Assembly: GCF_003148805.1 (NCBI RefSeq)
Contig: NZ_QGGX01000007.1
Span: forward strand, 124,001 to 188,000
From: Aminobacter sp. AP02
GTDB taxonomy: Bacteria > Pseudomonadota > Alphaproteobacteria > Rhizobiales > Rhizobiaceae
Direction: 5' to 3'
Length of the DNA stretch: 64,000 nt
Part shown: positions 58,787 to 64,000 of the stretch, piece by piece
How the letters are laid out: each line of letters opens with the position of its first letter
Position numbering within the stretch: the first letter of the stretch is position 1
Notes under the pieces: model-generated
The model's database searches: none
Seen by the model: the letters and a program-made list of their open reading frames with translations, nothing else
What the model was told of the DNA's origin: nothing
Translations under genes and position numbers: made by a program

Positions 58787-59605
58787 ATGAAAAACCCCAA
58801 GTCCAAAGATAAGCCAAAGACGTCGCAGGCCAGGGGCCGCGTCGCTTCGGCCACCAAGCCGAAGCCCCGCGCCCGTACAGCGCGCGCCCGGTCGCTCTAC
58901 GCGGCTGCGGAAGTGCGTGAAATCTTCCGTCGTTTCCAGGTCCAGCGGCCCGCGCCGAAAGGCGAACTCGAGCACGTCAACCCGTTCACGCTCCTGGTTG
59001 CGGTGGCGCTGTCGGCCCAGGCGACCGACGCCGGCGTCAACAAGGCAACGCGCGCGCTTTTCGCCATTGCCGACACACCCGCAAAGATGCTGGCCTTGGG
59101 CGAAGAGGCGGTTGGCCAGCATATCCGCACCATCGGCCTGTGGCGCAACAAGGCCAAGAACGTGATCGCCCTGTCGGAGGCGCTGATCCGCGACCATGGC
59201 GGGGAGGTGCCCGACGATCGCGACATGCTGGTCAAGCTCCCTGGCGTCGGCCGCAAGACCGCCAATGTCGTGCTCAACATGGCCTTCGGCCACCACACCA
59301 TGGCGGTCGACACCCATATCCTGCGCATCGGCAACAGGATCGGACTGGCACCCGGCAAGACACCCGATCTGATCGAGGCGATCCTGGTGAAGATCATCCC
59401 CGACGAGTTCATGCTGCACGCCCATCACTGGCTGATCCTGCATGGCCGCTATGTCTGCAAGGCACGCAAGCCCGATTGTTGGCGCTGCGTCATCGCCGAC
59501 ATCTGCAAGTCGCCGGAAAAGTCCACGAGCGAGCCCGCGCCGCTGGTGCCGCTGGACGAGCTTGACCCGGTCGAGGTCGCGGAAGCCGAAGTGGCGGCTC
59601 ACTAA
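58787..59605 (+). CDS. nth: Endonuclease III
   Basis: This 272-residue DNA glycosylase/AP lyase removes oxidised pyrimidines. A Lys/Arg-rich N-terminal extension of about 50 residues precedes the catalytic core. The helix-hairpin-helix LPGVGRKTANVVLN has the catalytic Lys, VDTHILRI has the catalytic Asp, and the C-terminal [4Fe-4S] site is CKARKPDCWRC followed by IADIC. The start is ATG 58787. It is close to the Ada-like gene, forming a small repair neighbourhood. Confidence 0.95.
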   Translation: MKNPKSKDKPKTSQARGRVASATKPKPRARTARARSLYAAAEVREIFRRFQVQRPAPKGELEHVNPFTLLVAVALSAQATDAGVNKATRALFAIADTPAKMLALGEEAVGQHIRTIGLWRNKAKNVIALSEALIRDHGGEVPDDRDMLVKLPGVGRKTANVVLNMAFGHHTMAVDTHILRIGNRIGLAPGKTPDLIEAILVKIIPDEFMLHAHHWLILHGRYVCKARKPDCWRCVIADICKSPEKSTSEPAPLVPLDELDPVEVAEAEVAAH

Positions 59606-59685
59606 CCTGTTGTGAAGGAGGGGCAGGGCGTAAGCGGCGATGTCTCTGTGATTGACGGGCGTTTGCCGAACCCGCAAGATCAGCC

Positions 59686-59991
59686 ATGGCCCTGACCCGC
59701 GACATCATTCCAATGCCGGACTGGATCCGCAGCGAGCTTTTGTCGCGCGGCATGCTGACGGCCTATGAGGCGCGGCCGGAGTATCAGCGCAACGACTATC
59801 TCGGCTGGATCACCCGCGCCAAGCTCGAAGCGACCCGCCGCAAGCGGCTCGACGAGCTCGAACGCGGTGGCGTCTATATGCGGATGGTTTGGCGCGGGCT
59901 GAGCCCACTGGCGGATGCCGCCGCGTCGATCTGGCCTGCTGCGTGGCCCTCGGACCGTGCTAAATCCCCCGCAACGATGGATGGAGCCTGA
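59686..59991 (+). CDS. Short YdeI/OmdA-type protein
   Basis: This 101-residue protein carries the YdeI (bacteriocin-protection, OmdA) region ARPEYQRNDYLGWITRAK and TRRKRLDELERGGVYMRM, but lacks the rest of the usual domain, so it looks shortened. It is soluble and basic. The function in this form is unclear. A GNAT gene follows after 3 bp. Confidence 0.7.
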   Translation: MALTRDIIPMPDWIRSELLSRGMLTAYEARPEYQRNDYLGWITRAKLEATRRKRLDELERGGVYMRMVWRGLSPLADAAASIWPAAWPSDRAKSPATMDGA

Positions 59992-59994
59992 CCG

Positions 59995-60528
59995 ATGACC
60001 ACTTTTGCCCTTGCCGATATTCCCGTCATCGAGACCGAGCGCACCATCCTGCGGCCGCATCGCCTGGCCGATTTCGACGCCTATGCCGAGATGTGGGCCG
60101 ACCCGGTCGTCACGCGTTTCATCGCCAAGCCACGGACACGCGAGGAAAGCTGGCAGCGTTTCCTGCGCCATGCCGGCTCCTGGTCGCTGATCGGCTATGG
60201 CTTCTGGGCGGTTGAGGAAAAGGCCACAGGCCGTTTCATCGGCGAGGCTGGCTTCCACGACCTCAAGCGCGACATCGAACCTTCGATCGAAGGCATCCCC
60301 GAGGCCGGATGGGGATTTGTCGCCGACAAACACGGCCAAGGCATTGCGAGCGAGGTGGTGGGCGCCTTCGTGACCTGGGCCGACGGCCGCTTCGGCGGCC
60401 GCACTGTCTGCATCATCGATCCGCGCAATGGCGCTTCGTTGCGCGTCGCCGAAAAGCACGGCTACCGCGAGATCGACCGCACCACCTATCACGACGAACC
60501 TACGATCCTGCTCGAACGCCTGGGCTAA
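59995..60528 (+). CDS. GNAT N-acetyltransferase (RimJ-like)
   Basis: This 177-residue acetyltransferase has motif ETERTILRPHRLADFDAYAEM near the start, the core GRFIGEAGFHDL, a helix with GWGFVADKHGQGIASEVVGA (acetyl-CoA binding) and the C-terminal SLRVAEKHGYRE. RimJ/RimL-type enzymes modify protein N-termini or small molecules. The substrate is unknown. It is closely linked to the YdeI-like gene. Confidence 0.87.
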   Translation: MTTFALADIPVIETERTILRPHRLADFDAYAEMWADPVVTRFIAKPRTREESWQRFLRHAGSWSLIGYGFWAVEEKATGRFIGEAGFHDLKRDIEPSIEGIPEAGWGFVADKHGQGIASEVVGAFVTWADGRFGGRTVCIIDPRNGASLRVAEKHGYREIDRTTYHDEPTILLERLG

Positions 60529-60539
60529 GAAGCCTGTCT

Positions 60540-61127
60540 TCAGTTGCCGACTGCGGTCGACTCGATGGGCCTGGCATTGCCGATGCGTTCCCAACGGTGG
60601 CCGTTGCCTTGCGCCTGGCGGGCAAAGTAGTTGTAGGGCGTGCTCGACCAGTCGCGGATCGAGCTGGTCATGTTGTCGAGGATGAGGTCGCCCGAACTGG
60701 TTCGTACGGTCAGGACCGTATGACCTGCGCCGCGATAGCGCGCCACGGTCAGCAGAAGCGCGGATGCTGGCCAGCCACGCCTCAACAGCTCGCGCTTCTT
60801 GAGGATCGCGAAGTCTTCGCAATCGCCGTAAGCGACAGGCACGCGCCAATCGTCGTCCTTGCCGACATTGACGAGGTCGCTGCGCTCCTTGATGCGCGAA
60901 TTGACCGCACGGTTGACCTGCTGCAGCTCGGCGCTAAGCTTGGGCCGCAGCGATACGATCTTCCTGCCGCCCGACGTGCTGCACAGGCCGGGCTCGCGGC
61001 CGCAGAATGAGGCGAAGGCGGGCGGCGCAAAGGCGTTGCCCCTGGTTTCCATCGTCGTGCCAGCTTGGGCGGCAAGCGGGCTAGCGAATGTGGCCGCAAG
61101 TGCGGCCAGCGCGGCATAACGTTTCAC
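60540..61127 (-). CDS. Transglutaminase-like cysteine proteinase (BTLCP/LapG family)
   Basis: This 195-residue secreted protein has a signal peptide (residues 1-22, LAAQAG). The catalytic triad is Cys103 in YGDCEDFA, His136 in GAGHTVLTV and Asp151 in LILDNM. This matches bacterial transglutaminase-like cysteine proteinases such as LapG, which cleave adhesins in the periplasm. No lapD or large adhesin gene is visible nearby, so the target is unknown. Confidence 0.87.
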   Translation of the reverse strand: MKRYAALAALAATFASPLAAQAGTTMETRGNAFAPPAFASFCGREPGLCSTSGGRKIVSLRPKLSAELQQVNRAVNSRIKERSDLVNVGKDDDWRVPVAYGDCEDFAILKKRELLRRGWPASALLLTVARYRGAGHTVLTVRTSSGDLILDNMTSSIRDWSSTPYNYFARQAQGNGHRWERIGNARPIESTAVGN

Positions 61128-61710
61128 GGTTTTGTACCCCGCAAGCTAGCTTAATGGATGATGGGTATCGCTTAATGAGTGGTTTCTAAAGTGGTGATCC
61201 GACCGATAAGTGGCGGGATGCTTAACAAATTGTAACTTGCCAAAATATGAGTTGAATAAGAAGCGTAAACCCGGCTGCTGCGTCTTGGGTTTGGGAAAAA
61301 TCTTTGCGCAATAGAAGTATATTATCAAATCCATTGGTTTAGAGATAGAAAATCCGCGCGAGTTTGATAATGTAAAGTAAATGTGCGCGCTAATTTCCGA
61401 ATATGTTATTTTGATAATGTGCCGGATGTAAATGAATTTGTGCAAGACTGTTTACTATCGTGGACGATAGTTGCTACCTCAAATTCGGTTCTTGTCATTT
61501 CCCTCCAATGATAGCGAATGCGATGCGATCGCTCACGACCGCCGAAAGCGATCGCGATCATTTTTGCAACTGCGGTGGATCCGGAATAGCGTAAGCATTC
61601 GTCTGGCACCCGGCCAATCGAGGCAAATCCAGCAGCTTCGGTGGACGTCAGGTCCTTGCTGCCAGCGAGAATTCCTTTCTGAAAAACTGAAAACACAGGC
61701 CGCGCGGGCG
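61128..61710. other. AT-rich intergenic regulatory region
   Basis: About 580 bp contain no convincing gene and the first 320 bp are clearly AT-rich. Three copies of TTTGATAAT lie within 100 bp: inverted at 61321-61329, direct at 61363-61371 and direct at 61410-61418. The dyad at 61454-61471 is listed separately. An open frame of 99 codons on the minus strand (61146-61445) has no ribosome site and non-protein composition. The stretch 61500-61700 returns to normal base composition and holds nothing I recognise. Confidence 0.5.
61454..61471. promoter_or_regulatory. GntR-type dyad
   Basis: ACTATCGT and ACGATAGT flank GG. The core TCGTGGACGA fits the TNGTNNACNA pattern of GntR/FadR-family sites. 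It lies 290 bp before the ABC permease gene and 327 bp upstream of the LapG-like gene. Confidence 0.6.
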
Positions 61711-61739
61711 TTGACATCGCCTTGGTCGTTTTGCAGAGT
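61711..61739 (+). promoter_or_regulatory. Sigma-70-type promoter of the amino-acid ABC operon
   Basis: TTGACA (61711-61716), 17 bp and CAGAGT (61734-61739). The -35 is consensus and the -10 is weak. The start site would fall in the palindrome at 61737-61754, giving a very short leader. Confidence 0.5.
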
Positions 61740-61754
61740 GAAACCGGTTTCACT
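61737..61754. promoter_or_regulatory. GalR/LacI-type operator
   Basis: AGTGAAACCGGTTTCACT is a perfect 18-bp palindrome and fits the GTGNAANCGNTTNCAC pattern of GalR-family sites. It overlaps the -10 region and ends 6 bp before the start codon of the first permease gene, so repression by direct blocking is likely. No LacI-family gene is adjacent. Confidence 0.75.
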
Positions 61755-61760
61755 TTGAGA

Positions 61761-62441
61761 ATGTGCCGCTTGAAGTTCGATCTGTCGATCCTTGCGAAGC
61801 ATATCCCCTTCCTGCTGGAAGGGGCGTGGCTGACGCTGCAGGCCTGCACGCTTGCCGTCATCGGCTCCCTCGTGCTCGGCCTTGCGGTCGGTGCGATGCG
61901 TACGTCGGCCTCGCCGCTGCTCAACAGGCTCGCCGCGGTCTATGTCGACATCTTCCGCAACATCCCCTTCATCGTGCAGCTGTTTTTCTTCTATTTCGGC
62001 CTGCCCGAGATCGGCATCTATATAGATGCCTTCACCACCGGCGTGGTCGCCCTTTCGGTCGCCGGCGGCGCCTTCACCTCTGATGTCATCCGCTCGGGCA
62101 TCCTGGCAATCGACCCCGGAATTATCGAGGCCGCGCAGGTCAGTGGGCTCAGGAAAAGCACGATCTTCCGCAAGATCATTCTGCCGATCGCGCTCCGCGC
62201 CTCGGTGCGGCCGCTGGGTTCGGTTTTCATCAACCTGATCCTGACGTCGTCGATCCTGTCGACCATCACGCTCAACGAACTGACCGGCTCGGCCAAGATC
62301 GTCGCCTCCAACACCTTCAGGCCGTTCGAGGTCTATTTCGTACTTCTGGTGGCCTATGCCGCGCTGACATATGCCGTCTCGATCATCATCGGCATGCTCC
62401 ACCGCTATCTCAACCGCAACCAGTCGGAGGGGGCGGTCTGA
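61761..62441 (+). CDS. Polar amino acid ABC transporter permease 1
   Basis: This 226-residue inner-membrane permease of the HisM/GlnP family has LLEGAWLTLQACTLAVIGSL at the N-terminus and the motif YVDIFRNIPFIVQLFF, plus EAAQVSGLRKSTIFRKIILP as EAA loop. ATG 61761 is the first usable codon; TTG 61770 is an alternative. Its ribosome site is weak. It is the first gene of the operon, and unusually there is no binding-protein gene before it. Confidence 0.9.
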   Translation: MCRLKFDLSILAKHIPFLLEGAWLTLQACTLAVIGSLVLGLAVGAMRTSASPLLNRLAAVYVDIFRNIPFIVQLFFFYFGLPEIGIYIDAFTTGVVALSVAGGAFTSDVIRSGILAIDPGIIEAAQVSGLRKSTIFRKIILPIALRASVRPLGSVFINLILTSSILSTITLNELTGSAKIVASNTFRPFEVYFVLLVAYAALTYAVSIIIGMLHRYLNRNQSEGAV

Positions 62442-63112
62442 TGCGCTACGGGGATTTCACGCCGTTCGACATTGTCCTGCTTTTGCAAGGCTTGGGCGTA
62501 TCGCTCGCGCTGTTTGTCTCGACCACGTTGATCGGGCTTGTCATCGGCACGATCTGGGCAGTCATCCGCTTCTACCGCGTGCCGGTATTGACGCAGATCG
62601 TCACCTTTGTCGCCGAGTTGCTCAAGAACTCGCCGGTGCTGGTGCAGCTGTTTCTGGTGTTCTTCGGCCTGCCCGCCTTCTTCAAGATCAACGTCACGCC
62701 GACCGAGGCGGCAGTCATCACCCTGTCCGGCAACAGTGCCGCCTTCATCTATGTCATCGCCGTTTCGGCGATCGAGTCGGTCGGCAAAGACCAGCTGGAG
62801 GCCGCGCGTGTTTTCGGCTTGACCCGCTGGCAGATCCTGCGCCGGGTGATCGCCCCGCAAGCGGCTGCATTTGCCATCGGCCCGCTCACCGGGCTGCTGG
62901 TCAACCAGCTGCAGGTCACCTCGCTGATTTCTGTGATCGGCGTCATGGACCTGACCAAGGTCGGCAACATCCTCAACCTGCGCACGCTGAAGCCGTTCAT
63001 CGTCTGGACCGCCGTCGGCGCGCTCTACTACCTGACCGCGAAGCTGGTCGCCTACGCCGGAGGCCGCTTCGAAAAGCGGCTCAGGGCGCACACGGCATGG
63101 AGAGGCCTCTGA
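62441..63112 (+). CDS. Polar amino acid ABC transporter permease 2
   Basis: This second permease of 223 residues starts at the last base of the preceding gene. It has LLLQGLGVSLALFVSTTLIG, the hallmark FVAELLKNSPVLVQLFLVFF and the EAA loop EAARVFGLTRWQILRRVI. It pairs with permease 1 to form the channel. Overlap with both neighbours suggests strict co-translation. Confidence 0.91.
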   Translation: MRYGDFTPFDIVLLLQGLGVSLALFVSTTLIGLVIGTIWAVIRFYRVPVLTQIVTFVAELLKNSPVLVQLFLVFFGLPAFFKINVTPTEAAVITLSGNSAAFIYVIAVSAIESVGKDQLEAARVFGLTRWQILRRVIAPQAAAFAIGPLTGLLVNQLQVTSLISVIGVMDLTKVGNILNLRTLKPFIVWTAVGALYYLTAKLVAYAGGRFEKRLRAHTAWRGL

Positions 63113-63843
63113 TGATCAGCGTATCGGGCGTGCGCAAATCCTTTGGCGCGGCCACCGTGCTCAACGGCGTAGACCTCGAAATCCGCCAGGGCGAGGTCGT
63201 CTCGGTGCTGGGCTCGTCGGGCTCCGGCAAGTCGACGCTCATCCGCTGCATCAACGGTCTGGAGAAGATCGACGCGGGCAAGATCACCGTCGACGGCTTC
63301 GATGTCTCCAAGCCGCGCGAGCTCAGTGAGGCGCGAAAACGCTCGGGCACGGTGTTCCAGCTGTTCAACCTTTACCCGCACATGACCGCCGTTCAGAACA
63401 TCGCCCTGGCTCCGGTCGAAGTGCTGAAGGTGCCGCGCAGGCAGGCCGAGGATGAGGCGCGTGAGCTGCTGCGGTCGGTCGGCTTGTCCGAGCGCGCCGA
63501 GGCCTATCCCTCGCAGCTCTCCGGCGGCCAGCGCCAGCGTGTCGGCATCTGCCGGGCACTCGCGATGAAGCCGAGCTATCTCCTGCTCGACGAAGTAACG
63601 AGCGCGCTCGATCCTGAGATGACGTCCGAGGTGCTGTCGATCCTCGCCGCACTCGCCAAGACCGGCACCACCATGGTGTTCGTCACCCACGAGATCGAGT
63701 TCGCGCGCTCCATCTCCACGCGCATTGCCTTCCTCGACAAGGGCCAGCTGATCGCCGACCTGCCTACCGCCGAGTTCTTCTCCGACAAGGGCATGGCCTT
63801 GCCGCGCGTGGCTCAATTCCTCTCCAAGATGCGTAAAGACTGA
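63112..63843 (+). CDS. Polar amino acid ABC transporter ATP-binding protein
   Basis: This 243-residue ATPase has Walker A GSSGSGKST, the family turn RCINGLEKIDAG, Q-loop VFQLFNLYPHMTAVQNI, signature LSGGQRQRVGICRALAM and Walker B YLLLDEVTSALDPEM. Glu in LLLDEV is the catalytic base. ATG 63112 has GAGAGG upstream; the in-frame ATG at 63097 lies in the previous gene. It is overlapped by the permease stop. Confidence 0.93.
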   Translation: MISVSGVRKSFGAATVLNGVDLEIRQGEVVSVLGSSGSGKSTLIRCINGLEKIDAGKITVDGFDVSKPRELSEARKRSGTVFQLFNLYPHMTAVQNIALAPVEVLKVPRRQAEDEARELLRSVGLSERAEAYPSQLSGGQRQRVGICRALAMKPSYLLLDEVTSALDPEMTSEVLSILAALAKTGTTMVFVTHEIEFARSISTRIAFLDKGQLIADLPTAEFFSDKGMALPRVAQFLSKMRKD

Positions 63844-63845
63844 AA

Positions 63846-64000
63846 ATGATCCTGCTTGCCAATTCCGAGGCCTGGCCCGGCTTCTCCAAGAGCGTCGACC
63901 TGCTGAAGGCCGGCCGCCACGGCATCGATGCCATGGTCGCCGGCATCAGCGAGGTCGAGCGCGAGGTCAAGGTGCGCTCCGTCGGCTTCGGCGGCTGGCC
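63846..64000 (+). CDS. Ntn-hydrolase, asparaginase-like (glycosylasparaginase/isoaspartyl peptidase), 5' part
   Basis: The first 51 residues start MILLANSEAWPGFSKSVDLL and continue with GRHGIDAMVAGISEVEREVK and VRSVGFGGWP. This matches the N-terminus of N4-(beta-N-acetylglucosaminyl)-L-asparaginase and isoaspartyl peptidase family members, which are Ntn-hydrolases that self-cleave before a Thr. The nucleophile is beyond the window edge. The start is 2 bp after the ATPase stop, so it belongs to the transport operon. It probably hydrolyses the imported amide or isopeptide. Confidence 0.78.
   Translation, partial: MILLANSEAWPGFSKSVDLLKAGRHGIDAMVAGISEVEREVKVRSVGFGGW

Noticed and set aside
57314-59677. 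A 787-codon minus-strand frame reading through Ada, DUF2244 and nth
   Set aside because: The Ada-like protein has its own start at 58207. DUF2244 and nth are coded in other frames with clear domains.
61146-61445. A 99-codon open frame on the minus strand in the AT-rich gap
   Set aside because: It has no ribosome site, an odd residue composition (Ile, Tyr, Phe, His) and no family resemblance.
1-64000. tRNA, rRNA, CRISPR, prophage or transposase genes
   Set aside because: No cloverleaf with a TTCGA loop, no regularly spaced repeats, and no integrase or transposase frame was found by reading. Small unusual RNAs could have been missed without a covariance search.

Overview
The window is a contiguous piece of a high-GC alphaproteobacterial chromosome. 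Gene content points to Rhizobiales (Hyphomicrobiales), most likely a Mesorhizobium/Aminobacter-like member of Phyllobacteriaceae. The markers are a Mur-type Fur regulator beside sitABCD with a Mur-box palindrome, olsB for ornithine lipids, an assimilatory APS reductase cluster containing DUF2849 and DUF934, an lptC-lptA-lptB-rpoN-hpf-ptsN block, and DUF1150 next to an Hsp20 gene. The genus is inferred from gene families, not from a database comparison. I see no rRNA, tRNA, CRISPR array, prophage, transposase or complete insertion sequence. The only mobile-looking DNA is small palindromic repeats.

Layout. 1-4480: the sitABCD Mn/Fe importer (minus, running off the left edge), a DUF2171 protein and mur. 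4626-6053: gnd. 6041-14804: a LacI-controlled sugar locus with a CUT1 ABC importer, a TIM-barrel isomerase, a Gfo/Idh/MocA oxidoreductase and an aldo-keto reductase. 14980-19012: zur, a LysE-type exporter and polA. 19013-19844: a non-coding stretch ending in a candidate structured RNA with a strong terminator. 19845-25288: an M20 peptidase, an RNase D-like exonuclease, three small proteins and a class A PBP. 25354-27797: a CPA2 antiporter and a host-attachment family protein. 28215-32948: sulfite/sulfate assimilation (cysG, DUF2849, cysI, cysH, DUF934). 33412-36172: grpE, a TRIC-type membrane protein and NDH-2. 36245-40799: a YjbR-like protein, olsB, a hybrid histidine kinase and an SH3 protein. 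41081-43612: lspA and two RNA methyltransferases. 43864-45442: a WYL regulator with a VOC-EVE gene pair. 45432-48111: an ornithine cyclodeaminase homologue, a LapA-like protein, ihfB and sppA. 48376-53554: lptC, lptA, lptB, rpoN, hpf and ptsN. 53648-57233: DUF1150, hsp20, nucleoside hydrolase, a RhtB exporter and ribokinase. 57314-59605: DNA repair genes (Ada-like MGMT, nth) with a DUF2244 protein. 59686-61127: small accessory enzymes. 61761-64000: an amino-acid-type ABC transporter followed by a truncated Ntn-hydrolase (asparaginase-like) gene.

Regulation visible in the DNA: a perfect Mur box upstream of sitA and a half-conserved one before mur; two LacI-type operators about 262 bp apart bracketing the sugar promoter; a perfect 18-bp GalR/LacI-type palindrome just before the last operon; heat-shock (RpoH-like) promoters before hsp20 and grpE; and several dyads with unknown regulators. 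Several genes use GTG or TTG starts fixed by strong ribosome binding sites (DUF2171, olsB, rbsK, the SH3 protein, lptC).

Most of the window is ordinary core chromosome. The least explained pieces are the structured segment at 19552-19732, the dispersed palindromic elements (one family shows a compensated stem change between two copies), the YafY-VOC-EVE module, the sugar locus with its unknown substrate, and the AT-rich regulatory region at 61128-61760.
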